64,000 nucleotides of DNA from an uncultured Desulfobacteraceae bacterium (GTDB lineage Bacteria; Desulfobacterota; Desulfobacteria; Desulfobacterales; UBA5852): positions 1,205,398 through 1,269,397 of the forward strand of contig CAJXSL010000001.1 of assembly GCA_913060875.1 (NCBI GenBank). The letters run 5' to 3'. Positions 7,450 through 17,230 of this stretch are shown here, piece by piece. Both the position numbers and the translations under genes were made by a program. Below the pieces are notes generated by a model. That model saw only the letters and a list, made by a program, of their open reading frames with translations, made no database searches and was not told where the DNA came from. Positions within the stretch are counted from its first letter, which is position 1; the number at the start of each line of letters is the position of its first letter.

Positions 7450-9360
7450 TTAAAAGTCGGAAAACTGGTCATCGTCCATAGGAATGACCGCCTCGGGGGC
7501 TTGTGCCGCCTGGGGATGGGCGGTGTGGGCCGGTGCCTTCCGCGGAACGGCCTTGGCTGCTTTCAGCTTGCCGATCACTTTGGCGTGGGCCGGCGGGGCG
7601 CTGTGGGCCTGTTGATCCGATCCGCCGATGATGGCCACCAATTCCAGGACCACGGCTTTCATCTGTTCGGCCTGGGCGTTCATCTCCTCGGAGGCCGAGG
7701 CCGACTCTTCCGCATTGGCTGCATTCTGCTGGACCACCTGATCCATTTCGGAAACCGCCTTGTTGACCTGCTCGATTCCCTGGGCCTGTTCGCTGGAGGC
7801 GGCACTGATTTCGGCCACCAGGTCGGCCACCTTGCTGGAGCTCTGGGCTACGTTGTCGAAAGCGCTGTTGGTGGTCTCCACCAGTTCGGAGCCTTCCTTG
7901 ATGCGCTTGACGGAGTCATCGATCAGGGTGGAGGTGTTCTTGGCGGCTTCGGCTGCCCGGATGGCCAGGTTGCGGACCTCATCGGCCACCACGGCGAATC
8001 CGGCCCCGGCCTCGCCCGCCCGGGCCGCTTCCACGGCTGCGTTCAATGCCAGCAGGTTGGTCTGGAAGGCGATTTCGTCGATGGTCTTGACGATCTTCTG
8101 GGTTTCTTCGCTGGTTTGGGTGATCTGCTCCATGGAGGTGGTCATCTGATCCATGGACTGGTTGGCCTCGTCGATGACCTGTTTGGCATTTTTCATCAAC
8201 TGGTCGGCCTGGTTGGCGTTGTCCGCGTTCTGGCGGGTCATGGAGGCCATTTCTTCCAGGGAGGAGGAGGTTTCCTCAAGGGCGGCGGCCTGCTCGGAGG
8301 ACCCTTCGGCCAGGGACTGGCTGGCGGCCGAGACCTGGCCCGAGGCCGAGGCCACTTCATCCGCGCCGGAGTTCATCATGGACACCACCCGGTTGATGGG
8401 CATAGTGATGGACCTGGCAAACCAGAGCACGGCCAGGATGGTGATGGTCAAAAAGGCCAAACCCACCGCCAGGATGACGTTGCGGATGGACCGGGAGGCG
8501 GCCATGAATTCGTCGCTGTCCTGGGTGGCGGCCACGCTCCAGCCGGCGGCCTTGACCGGGGCGAAGCCCGCGATTTTGTCGACGCCCTTAAACGTATAGC
8601 CTTCCACACCAGCTTTTCCGTCCATCATGTTCTGGGTGATTGCTTCCATGCCGTTCAGGCTGCTCAGATCAAGCTCCAGAACGTGATCCGCCTTGGGATG
8701 GGCCACCACAAGCCCCTTGTCGTTGGCCATGAAAGCATAGCCGGTGGTGCCGATCTTCTTTTTGGAGATGGTCTCGATCAGGAAGTCGATCTTGAGGGCC
8801 AGCCCGACCATGCCGACGGTTTGTCCGGAGGATGACTGCAGGGGTGCGGCCGCGAAAAGCGTCGGTTCGCCGGTTCTCTTGGACCGCAGGGCATCACTCA
8901 GCACGGGCTTGCCGTTGGCCATGGCATTCTTGAAATAGTCCCGATCCTTGATGTCGAGGCCCTTGTAGTCGGTTTCGCCGTTGTAGCGCGTGCCGCAAAA
9001 GATCATGCCGTCCCGGCCGGCCAGAAAAAGACCGGCGTAATTCGGCCCCAATCCTTTGAGCACGTCGTGGATCTGGCGGTTGATTGCTGTTTCTTCAATC
9101 TCCGTGAGCAGGCCGTTGGCCGCCGCATCACGGAAAGCGTGGATCGCCGACAGACTGGCCGCTGTCTGGAGTTGTTCCTCCAGCACCAGGTTGACAGCCT
9201 CGGCCAGATCGGTGGCGATATTCAAGGCCTGGCTCTTGGAAGCATCCGCCAGGGAGGTGGAGGCCTTGTTTACGGAAAAAAGCCCTACGACCAGCAGGGG
9301 GATCAGCACGGCGGCGATGCCGCCGGTAACCAGTTTAAAGCCTAACGTTCTCTTTTTCAT
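7450..9360 (-). CDS. Methyl-accepting chemotaxis protein with Cache sensor
   Basis: 636 aa. TM1 is at about 10-28. The periplasmic dCache-type sensor is at about 35-290 ([55 protein letters not shown]). TM2 is at about 292-312, with only a short HAMP-like stretch after it. The cytoplasmic helical signalling domain carries the conserved tip [19 protein letters not shown]. The C-terminus is Ala/Pro-rich with no clear CheR-docking pentapeptide. It should sense a small organic ligand and signal through CheW/CheA. It lies between a receiver protein and cheW in one operon with a sigma54 promoter upstream. Confidence 0.95.
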   Translation of the reverse strand: MKKRTLGFKLVTGGIAAVLIPLLVVGLFSVNKASTSLADASKSQALNIATDLAEAVNLVLEEQLQTAASLSAIHAFRDAAANGLLTEIEETAINRQIHDVLKGLGPNYAGLFLAGRDGMIFCGTRYNGETDYKGLDIKDRDYFKNAMANGKPVLSDALRSKRTGEPTLFAAAPLQSSSGQTVGMVGLALKIDFLIETISKKKIGTTGYAFMANDKGLVVAHPKADHVLELDLSSLNGMEAITQNMMDGKAGVEGYTFKGVDKIAGFAPVKAAGWSVAATQDSDEFMAASRSIRNVILAVGLAFLTITILAVLWFARSITMPINRVVSMMNSGADEVASASGQVSAASQSLAEGSSEQAAALEETSSSLEEMASMTRQNADNANQADQLMKNAKQVIDEANQSMDQMTTSMEQITQTSEETQKIVKTIDEIAFQTNLLALNAAVEAARAGEAGAGFAVVADEVRNLAIRAAEAAKNTSTLIDDSVKRIKEGSELVETTNSAFDNVAQSSSKVADLVAEISAASSEQAQGIEQVNKAVSEMDQVVQQNAANAEESASASEEMNAQAEQMKAVVLELVAIIGGSDQQAHSAPPAHAKVIGKLKAAKAVPRKAPAHTAHPQAAQAPEAVIPMDDDQFSDF

Positions 9361-9378
9361 GGGCCTCTCCTTTAATTC

Positions 9379-9741
9379 CTATGCCTGTTTAGTGGAAACG
9401 TGTGAAACGATGGATATGAGTTCGTGGATATTCAGCGGCTTGATGAGGTAGCAGATGACCCCCAGCTGCCGGACCTGCTGCTCCAGGGTCAGACTGTTGC
9501 GGGCGGTCATGGCCACCACCGGCAGGTCAGGGTGATTCCGTCGCAGGGCCGGCAGCAGTTGCAAGACGTCGGCATCCCGCAGTTGGGCACTCAGGATCAG
9601 CAGCTCATAGGCATTCTTTTCCAGACGGTGCTGCGCTTCCGGTCCCGTGCAGGCCCAGGTGGGTGTATGCCCTAAATTTTCGACCAGACGCTGGATGGCG
9701 TCGGCGGTGGTGAATTCATCTTCGGCGATCAGAACATTCAT
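9379..9741 (-). CDS. Stand-alone receiver domain lacking the phospho-acceptor Asp
   Basis: 120 aa, receiver length. The acidic pocket (LIAEDE, residues 4-9), switch Thr (MTARN, about 81) and conserved Lys (IKPLN, about 103) are present. The position of the phosphorylated Asp reads LLILSAQLRD, with Ser (codon AGT) in place of Asp. The neighbouring ELLIL/LRD residues fix the alignment. It is therefore probably a pseudo-receiver that cannot be phosphorylated in the usual way. It is the first gene of the operon with the MCP and CheW; GGAAT lies just upstream of ATG. A scaffold or decoy role in signalling is inference. Confidence 0.88.
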   Translation of the reverse strand: MNVLIAEDEFTTADAIQRLVENLGHTPTWACTGPEAQHRLEKNAYELLILSAQLRDADVLQLLPALRRNHPDLPVVAMTARNSLTLEQQVRQLGVICYLIKPLNIHELISIVSHVSTKQA

Positions 9742-9791
9742 GGGTCATTCCTTGGCTGGCATCCTTGCCGTTTGTTTGCGACCCGTATTTC

Positions 9792-9807
9792 TGCAATGGC
9801 AGTGCCA
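9792..9807 (-). promoter_or_regulatory. Sigma54 (-24/-12) promoter
   Basis: Minus strand TGGCAC-TGCCA-TTGCA, a full match to the sigma54 consensus with correct GG-GC spacing, about 50 bases upstream of the receiver-MCP-cheW operon. The upstream DNA is AT-rich, and the next gene is a sigma54 activator. Confidence 0.88.
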
Positions 9808-9991
9808 AACCAAGGGGGAAGGTCAGAAAAAGTTATAAATATTTGATATAATTATTGAAAATATTTTGCGTGTTTTGAAATCATTCTGGCTGAAGATGGG
9901 AATGAACGGCCCCAAAGATGTGGATAGTGATTATAAACTACTAAAAACATAGTGCAAATTAAGATTGGGAGCGATCGTTCCCCTACCGGGG

Positions 9992-11776
9992 TCAGTTGAG
10001 GTCATGCTGCTTCATTTTTTTGAAAAGGGTGCGGCGATTGATGCCCAGGCTTTCCGCGGCCTGGGTACGGTGCCAGCGGTTGCGCTGCAAAGCCAGCGAG
10101 ATGATCTTTCTCTCGTACGCCTTGAGCATGGCCTGGAGATCGCTTTCTTCGATATTAGATTCGGGCACCGGGGCCGCTGTTGTCGCGGTGTCAGGTGAGG
10201 GCTCGGAGGCAATCAGGTCCAGATGCCCCAGGGCGACATATTGCCGCAGGGCATTTTGAAGTTCGCGTACATTGCCCGGCCAGGTGTGGTTCATCAGCCG
10301 GTCCATAACGTCGGTCGTGATGGGGCGGGTTTTGCGGGGGTCGATCTCGGCCATGAAGTGGTCGATCAGCAGCGGCAGGTCCCCGGAGCGCTCCCGCAAG
10401 GGCGGGAGATGGATCGGGATGACATGGATGCGGTAGAAAAAGTCGGCCCGCATGCGGCCGGCCGCCACCATCTGCTGCAAATCACGGTTGGTGGCCGCAA
10501 TGATGCGGACATCCGGCTGCTTGAGGGTTTCTCCGCCCACCGGGGTATAGCCGCCGCCTTCGATGGCCCGCAGGAGCTTGGGCTGGAGGGCCATTTCGAT
10601 TTCGCCGATCTCATCCAGGAAGAGGGTGCCTTGATCCGCCACTTCCAGATGCCCCTTTTTGATGCGGTCGGCCCCGGTAAAGGCCCCGGGCACATGTCCG
10701 AAAAACTCGCTTTCCAGCAGATTGCCCGGAATGGCGCCGCAATTGACGGCAATAAAGGCCTCCTGTTGGCGGTCGCTCATCTCATGGATGGCACGGGCCA
10801 CGAGCTCCTTGCCGGTGCCGGATTCGCCGGTGATGATGACCGGCGAATCGGTGGCCGCAGCCTGCAGGATGCGCTGATAGACTTCCTGCATGCGAGGGCA
10901 TTTTCCGATAATCCGCCCGAACCGTCGGCGGTTCTCGACCGAGTTCCTGAGGATCGCATTTTCCTTTTGGAGCTTTTCTTCGGCCTGTTTCCTGTCCGTA
11001 ATATCGATGATCACCGATTGTTTTTTGACCACCCGGCCGTTTTCGAAAACCGGGGCATTGACGGAATAGTACCAGCGGTTGTCCTGGGGACTCTGGACTT
11101 CCCAGCGCACGGTTTCACCGGCAAAGACCCGGTGGTTGACACAGAAATCGCAGGGTGCGTCCAGGCCGTGAAGGACTTTGTGGCATAAATGGCCGGTGCC
11201 GTCGTATCCGGTCCGTTCGATCAGGCGCCGGTTCATGAAAGTGACCCGGTAGTCGGCCGCGCAGGCGTAAACGAAACCGTCGATAACGTCGATGATTTCC
11301 CGGATGTTGCGGTTGCTTTGCTTGAGGCCGCGCTCGGCTTCCTTGCGGGCGGTGATGTCCATGAAGGACAGGATGCTCTGCCGGGTACCGGGGATCATGC
11401 CGACCTTCATGGCGATGTCATGCCGCAATCCCTGTCCATTGATGACCTGGCACTCGTATTCGGTGGGCGGCTCACCCTCTCCTGAGCGCCGGGCGATGTG
11501 AAACCCTTTCATCATGTCCACATAATCCGGATGAATGAATTCCGTCCATCGCTTCAGGCCTTCGATTTCGGCGCGTCCGTAACCGGTCAGCTCTTCGAAT
11601 TTGGCATTGGCTTTGACGATGGTCATGTCTTCGGCGACGATGATGGTGGCCGTGCCCGTGTTTTCGAAAATGCTGCGGTAGGTGGCATCCATTCGGGGTG
11701 GCTGCTTTTTGTCGGCGGCCGGTTCCGGTCGTTTGTCATCCAATACGGGTATGGGCAGGAACATGTTGTTTCTCAC
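9992..11776 (-). CDS. PAS-domain sigma54-dependent transcriptional activator
   Basis: 594 aa. PAS 1 is at about 30-145 and PAS 2 at about 155-265, containing GHLCHKVLHG and CDFC, a Cys arrangement seen in a PAS subclass that may bind metal or heme. The AAA+ domain is at about 290-520 with Walker A GESGTGKE, GAFTGA loop and LFLDEIGE. A Fis-type HTH lies at the end (RTQAAESLGINRRTLFKKMK). It has no receiver domain. Upstream of the sigma54-promoter operon at 9379-9741, it is the obvious candidate activator of that promoter (inference). Confidence 0.93.
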   Translation of the reverse strand: MRNNMFLPIPVLDDKRPEPAADKKQPPRMDATYRSIFENTGTATIIVAEDMTIVKANAKFEELTGYGRAEIEGLKRWTEFIHPDYVDMMKGFHIARRSGEGEPPTEYECQVINGQGLRHDIAMKVGMIPGTRQSILSFMDITARKEAERGLKQSNRNIREIIDVIDGFVYACAADYRVTFMNRRLIERTGYDGTGHLCHKVLHGLDAPCDFCVNHRVFAGETVRWEVQSPQDNRWYYSVNAPVFENGRVVKKQSVIIDITDRKQAEEKLQKENAILRNSVENRRRFGRIIGKCPRMQEVYQRILQAAATDSPVIITGESGTGKELVARAIHEMSDRQQEAFIAVNCGAIPGNLLESEFFGHVPGAFTGADRIKKGHLEVADQGTLFLDEIGEIEMALQPKLLRAIEGGGYTPVGGETLKQPDVRIIAATNRDLQQMVAAGRMRADFFYRIHVIPIHLPPLRERSGDLPLLIDHFMAEIDPRKTRPITTDVMDRLMNHTWPGNVRELQNALRQYVALGHLDLIASEPSPDTATTAAPVPESNIEESDLQAMLKAYERKIISLALQRNRWHRTQAAESLGINRRTLFKKMKQHDLN

Positions 11777-12137
11777 CTTACATCCAATGGCGCGATCAAG
11801 CGCATCATCCGGACGGGAATTCCCTGAGCCTGATGCCAGAGAACCCGTCCTGTTATGGTTGAGCCGTCAACAGCGTTATCGTCCTTAATCAAAAAAACTT
11901 AAGATTTTCAGTATCAAATAGGATGATAAAACGCCTGGAGGGGGTGCCGGCAACCATCCTGCCTCAATTGGTGTAATAAACGCTAAAGTTATGCGCCGGT
12001 TGACCGATAGAGGGTATAGGAAACCCGTTGTCTCGTACCATGGCAGAAAATTGCCAAGGGACATGGTTGCCATTATTTGTCGGAAAGGTTTTCCGCGGAA
12101 GATTTGCTCATGAATGCCAACCGAAGGAGTCGATCCG
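11777..12137. other. Intergenic region, 361 bp
   Basis: Divergent control region between the sigma54 activator (minus) and the flagellar-like gene (plus). It holds a sigma28-like promoter (11984-12010) and a ribosome site at about 12124. No gene recognised. Confidence 0.6.
11984..12010 (+). promoter_or_regulatory. Sigma28 (FliA)-like promoter
   Basis: TAAAGTTA - 11 bases - ACCGATAG against the consensus TAAAGTTT-N11-GCCGATAA, with the right spacing. It lies 127 bases before a flagellar-rod-like gene, which makes the match more credible. Confidence 0.6.
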
Positions 12138-12491
12138 ATGATGACCGGTCTAAACAGCGCGTTATCTTCCCTCAAAGCCCATGACCGCAAAATGGCGGTC
12201 AATGCCAACAATATCGCCAATGTGAACACCAATGGCTTTAAACGGGATCAGGCCGTTTTGGAGGAAGCCGGGGAAGGCGACGTCCGTGTGACCCTGCGCA
12301 AGGACCGGTCCCCGGCGCCCGAAGACCCATTGGCGCCGGATGCCCCGAATGTGGAAAAGGAATTGTCCAACGTCGATCTGGCCGATGAAATGACCGGCAT
12401 GATTCCCACCGAAATCGGGTATAAAGCCAATCTCAAGACCATTCAGGCACGCGACGAGATGGTCGGCACCTTGCTGAATACCCTGGCGTGA
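12138..12491 (+). CDS. Short flagellar basal-body rod-like protein
   Basis: 117 aa. The N-terminus has the rod-family motif AVNANNIANVNTNGFKR (about 18-34) and the C-terminus the matching motif VDLADEMTGMIPTEIGYKAN (about 77-96). The variable centre is only about 40 residues. Both motifs form the coiled-coil termini of FlgB/FlgC/FlgF/FlgG rod and hook proteins, but the protein is shorter than any of these usually are and stands alone, outside a flagellar operon. Start 12138 follows AAGGAG. A sigma28-like promoter precedes it. Which rod protein it replaces or modifies is not known. Confidence 0.8.
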   Translation: MMTGLNSALSSLKAHDRKMAVNANNIANVNTNGFKRDQAVLEEAGEGDVRVTLRKDRSPAPEDPLAPDAPNVEKELSNVDLADEMTGMIPTEIGYKANLKTIQARDEMVGTLLNTLA

Positions 12492-12622
12492 ACAGCTGCC
12501 CGGCGTCTATAAACGGCAGCCATGAACGCTGTCTCACGATATGGCACCACTCTAAAAGCGTTGACTTTTTTTTTACACAATCGGTAAGTTAAGCATCCCA
12601 ATACGATCACGAGCAGGTATAC

Positions 12623-15600
12623 ATGGCCGATGCACCAGCGCTTTACAACAGCCGACTGATCAAAAATTACCTTGAGTACCTCGAAAATCATTATCCTGCC
12701 GTTGACCTGGACAGCCTCCTGGCGGCCAGCCGAATCGGACGTGCCGAGGTGGAAGATCCCGGCCATTGGCTGACCCAAAATCAGATCAATCGATTTCACG
12801 AAGCCCTGCAGCAGGCCGCCAATGATCCCCAGATCGCCCGTGATGCCGGCCGTTTTGCCCAGGAGGCCCGTACATCGGGCATGCTGAAGCATTACGCCCT
12901 CGGTTTCCTGACCCCCATGATGGCCTACCGCGCGATAAGCAGACTGGCCTCCGAGTATACCCGGGCCGCCGACATCACGACCCATCCGCTGGGACCCAGC
13001 AGCATCGCCCTGTCCGTAACGCCCCGGGCCGGGGTGAAGGAAAAACCCTTCCAGTGCGCCAACCGGATCGGCATGTTCGAGGCCGTCGCCAAACTGTTCA
13101 CCGGTCAGTTTGCCCGGGTGGAACACCCCACCTGCCTGCACCGGGGCGGAGCTTACTGCGATTATCACATATCCTGGCAACTGCCGCGTTCCAGCTTGTG
13201 GAAACGCAGGCTGCGCCTCGGCATAGTGGGAGCGGCCGTTGCGCTCATGGGCACGGTTGGGTTCTGGCCTGCCGGTCAATGGTTGTGGCAGCTGGGCGGT
13301 TGGGTGGCCCTGCTGGGGCTAGGCTGGGCGGCGACGGTGCTTCTGGAAAATCAGGAACTCCGGCGGTCCCTTGCCCAGAAAGGGGAAGCCGCGGATCAAC
13401 ATCTCAATGAAGTCCGGCATCGCTATGCCAGTGTCTTTCTGATTCAGGAGATCGGCAAAGCCGCATCGGCCCTGCATTCACCGGAAGCCTTTCGCGATGC
13501 GATCTTGTCGATTCTTGAAAAGCGTCTGGATTACAAGGGCGGAATGATCTGGCTGATGTCTGATGACACTCCGGAACGTCTCCAAGGCAACGGATTCGGA
13601 TTGCCGACCGAACCGTTGCGATCGGTTCGTACGATAACCCTTGATGATCCCGGTGAAGTCTTTGGCCGTCTGCTCGAAGATGTCGTTCGCAAGGGGAGCA
13701 TGGTGGTGGCCGACGACCCACGGGAAATCGATCAGCAGTTTCCCGGCGGCGGCGAAGGAATGGCGCGGTTGGGCATCCGTTCCCTGGTGGCGTTACCCCT
13801 TCAGCATGAAGCGAGGATTCTGGGGGCCCTGATGGTCTTTAACGATGGGGACCGGGAGAGAATTTCTTTCAGCGATATCAATCTGATATCGGGGGTTGCT
13901 TCCCAGGTGGCCCTGGGTCTGGCCGGCGCACGCACTTATCACCTGCTGCAGGCCAGGGAGGCCACCTACCGGCTGTTGGTGGAAAACCAGACCGATATGG
14001 TGGTCAAAGTGGATCCGGAGGGACGCTTTCTTTTCGTTAGCCCCTCCTACTGCCGGACGTTTGGTAAAACCGAGGCGGAACTCCTGGGCCGTACGTTCAT
14101 GCCCCTGGTGCACGAAGACGACCGTGAGAGCACTGCACGCGCCATGGACGCGCTCTATCATCCGCCCCATACGGCCTTTCTGGAACAGCGGGCCCGCACC
14201 AAGGAGGGCTGGCGCTGGCTGGCCTGGGCCGATACCGGGCTAGTGGACGACAACGGGAATGTAACGGCTATTATCGGCGTCGGGCGGGATATCACCGAGC
14301 GCAAACAGGCCGAAGCGGCCCTGAAGGAGAGCCGGGACCTGTTCGATGCCTTCATGGGACATCTGCCGGCCCTGGCTTTTATCAAAGATCGTCAGGGCCG
14401 CTATATCTACACGAACCAGGCCTACGAAACGTTTTTTGGCGAACCCCGGGCGCGCCGGCTGGGCAAAAACGATCTGGAAATCTGGCCGGAGGCCGTGGCC
14501 CGGGAATTGATGGCCAATGATCGCCGGGTTCTGGATGAAGGCCACATCGTTCACACCGTAGAGACCACCCATACGGATGATGCCCTCCGCTACTGGCAGG
14601 TCTCCAAGTTCCCCCTCAATATGGGCGGGGAGGCGGCGTACCTGGGCGGGGTGGCCTTTGACATCTCGGACCGCATGGAGGCCGAGGAGGCCAAGCAGGA
14701 GCTGGAGTTCCAGCTGCTGCAAACCCAGAAGATGGAGGCCATCGGCACCCTGGCCGGCGGCATTGCCCACGATTTCAACAATATCCTTTCGGCCATCATC
14801 GGGTTTACCGAGATGAGCCTCCTGGATGTCCCGCCGGAGACCGAGTTGCAGCAAAACCTGCAGAAAGTATTGCAGGCCGGCGGTCGTGCCCGGGACCTGG
14901 TGAAGCAGATCCTGACCTTCAGCCGGCAGAGCCAGATGGACCCCAAACCCATTCAATTGCAGCCCATTGTCAAGGAGGCCTTGAAGCTGCTGCGGGCATC
15001 CCTGCCGACGACCGTCAAGATGGATGCCCTCGTTACATCCACCGATACGGTCATGGCCGATCCGACCCAGATTCACCAGTTGATCATGAACCTGTGTACC
15101 AATGCCCGGGATGCGATGGAGAATATTGATGGCACTCTCACCGTCATCCTGGAATCGGCTACCATGGGCGCGGATGAGGCCGCGCGCTATCCGCGCCTGG
15201 TGCCCGGGAGGTTTTGCAAACTGACGGTTTGCGATACCGGACAGGGCATTCCCTCTCACAATATGGAAAAAATTTTCGAGCCTTTTTTCACCACCAAGGG
15301 CGAGGGACGTGGCACGGGTATGGGCCTCGCGGTGGTGCACGGCATCGTCGAACGCATCGGCGGTGCGATTACGGTGGACAGCAAACCCGGGGAGGGTGCC
15401 TGTTTCGTCATTTTCCTGCCGGTCATTGCGGACCAACCGCCGGATGTCCTGCCGGCATCTTTGAAGGTGCCTGGCGGCACCGAACGGATCCTCTTTGTGG
15501 ATGACGAGCCGTTTCAAACGGATCTGGGCCGGCAGATGCTGGGCCGTCTGGGATATCGTGTCGGTGCGCATACCCGCAGCCTGGATGCCTGGAAGGCCTT

Positions 15601-15856
15601 CCAGGCCGATCCGGAGGCCTATGATCTGGTGATTACCGATATGACCATGCCGGAAATGACCGGCGATGAACTGGCCCGCCGCATCCTGAGCCTTCGTCCC
15701 GATCTGCCGGTGATTCTCTGTACCGGCTACAGCGAGCGGGTGAGTGAAGAGGCTGCCGAGGCTCTGGGCATTCGGGGCTTTGTGATGAAACCGGTGGTCA
15801 TCCGGGAACTGGCCCTTCTCCTGCGTAAAATCCTGGATCCTTCCCCATCGGCCTGA
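12623..15856 (+). CDS. Membrane hybrid histidine kinase (GAF, 2 PAS, HisKA, HATPase, REC)
   Basis: 1077 aa. Residues 1-190 form a sensor-like region ending [15 protein letters not shown], which resembles the Cys-containing tail of V4R-type domains. Two membrane helices follow at about 200-245 with a very short loop. Then come GAF (about 275-440), PAS 1 (about 455-565), PAS 2 (about 570-685), and HisKA with [14 protein letters not shown]. The ATPase has [11 protein letters not shown], and the receiver (about 955-1075) has acceptor Asp in [11 protein letters not shown]. It has no DNA-binding output, so it must pass phosphate to another protein. Ligand unknown. Confidence 0.93.
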   Translation: MADAPALYNSRLIKNYLEYLENHYPAVDLDSLLAASRIGRAEVEDPGHWLTQNQINRFHEALQQAANDPQIARDAGRFAQEARTSGMLKHYALGFLTPMMAYRAISRLASEYTRAADITTHPLGPSSIALSVTPRAGVKEKPFQCANRIGMFEAVAKLFTGQFARVEHPTCLHRGGAYCDYHISWQLPRSSLWKRRLRLGIVGAAVALMGTVGFWPAGQWLWQLGGWVALLGLGWAATVLLENQELRRSLAQKGEAADQHLNEVRHRYASVFLIQEIGKAASALHSPEAFRDAILSILEKRLDYKGGMIWLMSDDTPERLQGNGFGLPTEPLRSVRTITLDDPGEVFGRLLEDVVRKGSMVVADDPREIDQQFPGGGEGMARLGIRSLVALPLQHEARILGALMVFNDGDRERISFSDINLISGVASQVALGLAGARTYHLLQAREATYRLLVENQTDMVVKVDPEGRFLFVSPSYCRTFGKTEAELLGRTFMPLVHEDDRESTARAMDALYHPPHTAFLEQRARTKEGWRWLAWADTGLVDDNGNVTAIIGVGRDITERKQAEAALKESRDLFDAFMGHLPALAFIKDRQGRYIYTNQAYETFFGEPRARRLGKNDLEIWPEAVARELMANDRRVLDEGHIVHTVETTHTDDALRYWQVSKFPLNMGGEAAYLGGVAFDISDRMEAEEAKQELEFQLLQTQKMEAIGTLAGGIAHDFNNILSAIIGFTEMSLLDVPPETELQQNLQKVLQAGGRARDLVKQILTFSRQSQMDPKPIQLQPIVKEALKLLRASLPTTVKMDALVTSTDTVMADPTQIHQLIMNLCTNARDAMENIDGTLTVILESATMGADEAARYPRLVPGRFCKLTVCDTGQGIPSHNMEKIFEPFFTTKGEGRGTGMGLAVVHGIVERIGGAITVDSKPGEGACFVIFLPVIADQPPDVLPASLKVPGGTERILFVDDEPFQTDLGRQMLGRLGYRVGAHTRSLDAWKAFQADPEAYDLVITDMTMPEMTGDELARRILSLRPDLPVILCTGYSERVSEEAAEALGIRGFVMKPVVIRELALLLRKILDPSPSA

Positions 15857-16112
15857 ACGCCTTCAACTTCTTTTCCAAAGAGAAAAATGGAACCATAAAA
15901 TCGCCTTTCCCGCCAAAAGGTCCTTCCGGCGGAAGCCGGAATCTGTTGCATCATCATGTCATATCGCCCGTGTCCCATCTATCCTGCGCCTCACCAAATC
16001 GCTTTTGGCCCTTTTCCATGCAAAGGCTGCCAGGGGCTTTCCATGCCTGTCAGGCGTGTTTTCAGGCAATTCATTATTAAATTAAAAAAAATAAAAAAGT
16101 AATAAAAATAAT
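15857..16112. other. Intergenic, 256 bp
   Basis: Contains a CCTTCCGGCGGAAGCCGGAAT short repeat half (about 15922-15942), related to the inverted repeats at 23214 and 62736, then an AT-rich run of As before the hsp20 promoter. No gene seen. Confidence 0.5.
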
Positions 16113-16141
16113 TTGACATGGTCGAAATTCAAATTATTATT
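16113..16141 (+). promoter_or_regulatory. Sigma70-type promoter of hsp20
   Basis: TTGACA, 17-base spacer, ATTATT, preceded by a run of A/T (about 16080-16112) that could act as an UP element. No CIRCE inverted repeat is present. Confidence 0.5.
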
Positions 16142-16199
16142 CTTGTCAGGAATGATCGAAAACGATTGGTTAACAAAAATTGCATCAGGAGGTGCTACT

Positions 16200-16637
16200 A
16201 TGCAACTGGTTAAATGGAATCCCTGGCGGGAAATGAACAGTCTGGATCGCCACTTCAACTCACTGTGGGATGATGTTTTCTATCCCGGCTTACGCCATGG
16301 CCTGAAAGAGCGGAACTGGCATCCGGCGGTGGATGTCTACGAGAATGAATCCCATATCATCCTCAAGGCCGAATTGCCGGGTATTGACAAGGATGACGTG
16401 AGCCTCGACGTCAAGGGGCGTGTGTTGAGCCTCAGCGGTGAACGGCGGGAAAACGCGGATGCGGACAAGGATTGTGCTCAGCGCCGGGAACGCTTTTTCG
16501 GGCGATTTGAGCGCGTTTTCACCCTGCCGGCCGAAGTGAATGCCGACAAAATTCGCGCGGAATATAAAGATGGGGTTTTGACCGTCGAAGTTCCCAAGCC
16601 TGAAAAGGAGCTGCCCAGACAGATAACGATCCACTAG
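16200..16637 (+). CDS. Small heat-shock protein Hsp20
   Basis: 145 aa. It is an alpha-crystallin domain (about 38-140) with HPAVDVYENESHIILKAELP, a GDL-like VKGRVLSLSGERR strand, and the ending YKDGVLTVEVPKP. The N-terminus MQLVKWNPWREMNSL is typical of bacterial class A Hsp20. Start 16200 follows AGGAGG; the frame open upstream to 16113 overlaps the promoter and is not coding. It is an ATP-independent holdase for unfolding proteins. The stop codon TAG coincides with the end of a dispersed repeat (16635). Confidence 0.95.
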   Translation: MQLVKWNPWREMNSLDRHFNSLWDDVFYPGLRHGLKERNWHPAVDVYENESHIILKAELPGIDKDDVSLDVKGRVLSLSGERRENADADKDCAQRRERFFGRFERVFTLPAEVNADKIRAEYKDGVLTVEVPKPEKELPRQITIH

Positions 16638-16668
16638 TGTCCGTCGATAAATAGCATCTTTCGACCCC
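16635..16668 (+). repeat. Solo end of the AGTGTCC inverted-repeat family
   Basis: Reads TAGTGTCCGTCGATAAATAG and then CATCTTTCGACCCC, closely like the right end of the element at 32349-32559. Its first three bases are the hsp20 stop codon. Confidence 0.65.
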
Positions 16669-16673
16669 ATCTC

Positions 16674-16701
16674 AAAGGGCGCCCGCGGGCGCCCTTTCAT
16701 T
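16674..16701 (+). terminator. Terminator of hsp20
   Basis: AAAGGGCGCCC-GC-GGGCGCCCTTT followed by CATTTT. Confidence 0.8.
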
Positions 16702-16816
16702 TTAGGATGGTGGAAGCCATCGCCGGCTCTGTGCCGAATGAACGGCCGCGCGTCCGTAGTTCTCCCTCCAAGCGGCATGATCTGCATTGCATTCGCCGTA
16801 TGTGGATGCTATCTCT

Positions 16817-17105
<289 letters not shown>

Positions 17106-17198
17106 TTAACGCCACCAACCAACTGAAAAATAAAGCAATAGGACCACCTGTCCCATGCCTTGCGGGTGATAGTGACACGATAGGATTTTCTGCCGCAA

Positions 17199-17216
17199 GC
17201 CTGGATATTTCACGCG
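17199..17216 (-). repeat. Solo end motif of the TA-type MITE
   Basis: GCCTGGATATTTCACGCG, equal to the reverse complement of the right end of the element remnant at 58467-58636. It lies 15 bases before the DUF3999 start codon. Confidence 0.55.
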
Positions 17217-17230
17217 CGGGAGATGCGTCC

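Noticed and set aside
6443-7453. 336-aa frame on the plus strand
   Set aside because: It runs through repeat copy 2 and the antisense of cheW and resembles no family.
7501-8835. 444-aa open frame on the plus strand opposite the MCP gene
   Set aside because: Low-complexity Gly/His/Val composition typical of an antisense shadow; the minus strand encodes a clear MCP.
9754-9772. TGGC...TTGCC as a plus-strand sigma54 promoter
   Set aside because: GG-GC spacing is one base too long and no gene lies downstream on that strand.
12041-12056. TGGCAGAAAATTGCC as a sigma54 promoter for the rod-like gene
   Set aside because: Spacing between GG and GC is one base short; the sigma28-like site is a better match.
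14240-15571. 443-aa frame on the minus strand
   Set aside because: Antisense shadow of the hybrid kinase.
16100-16199. CIRCE or ROSE-type element before hsp20
   Set aside because: No TTAGCACTC inverted repeat, and no convincing RNA-thermometer pairing with AGGAGG was found by eye.
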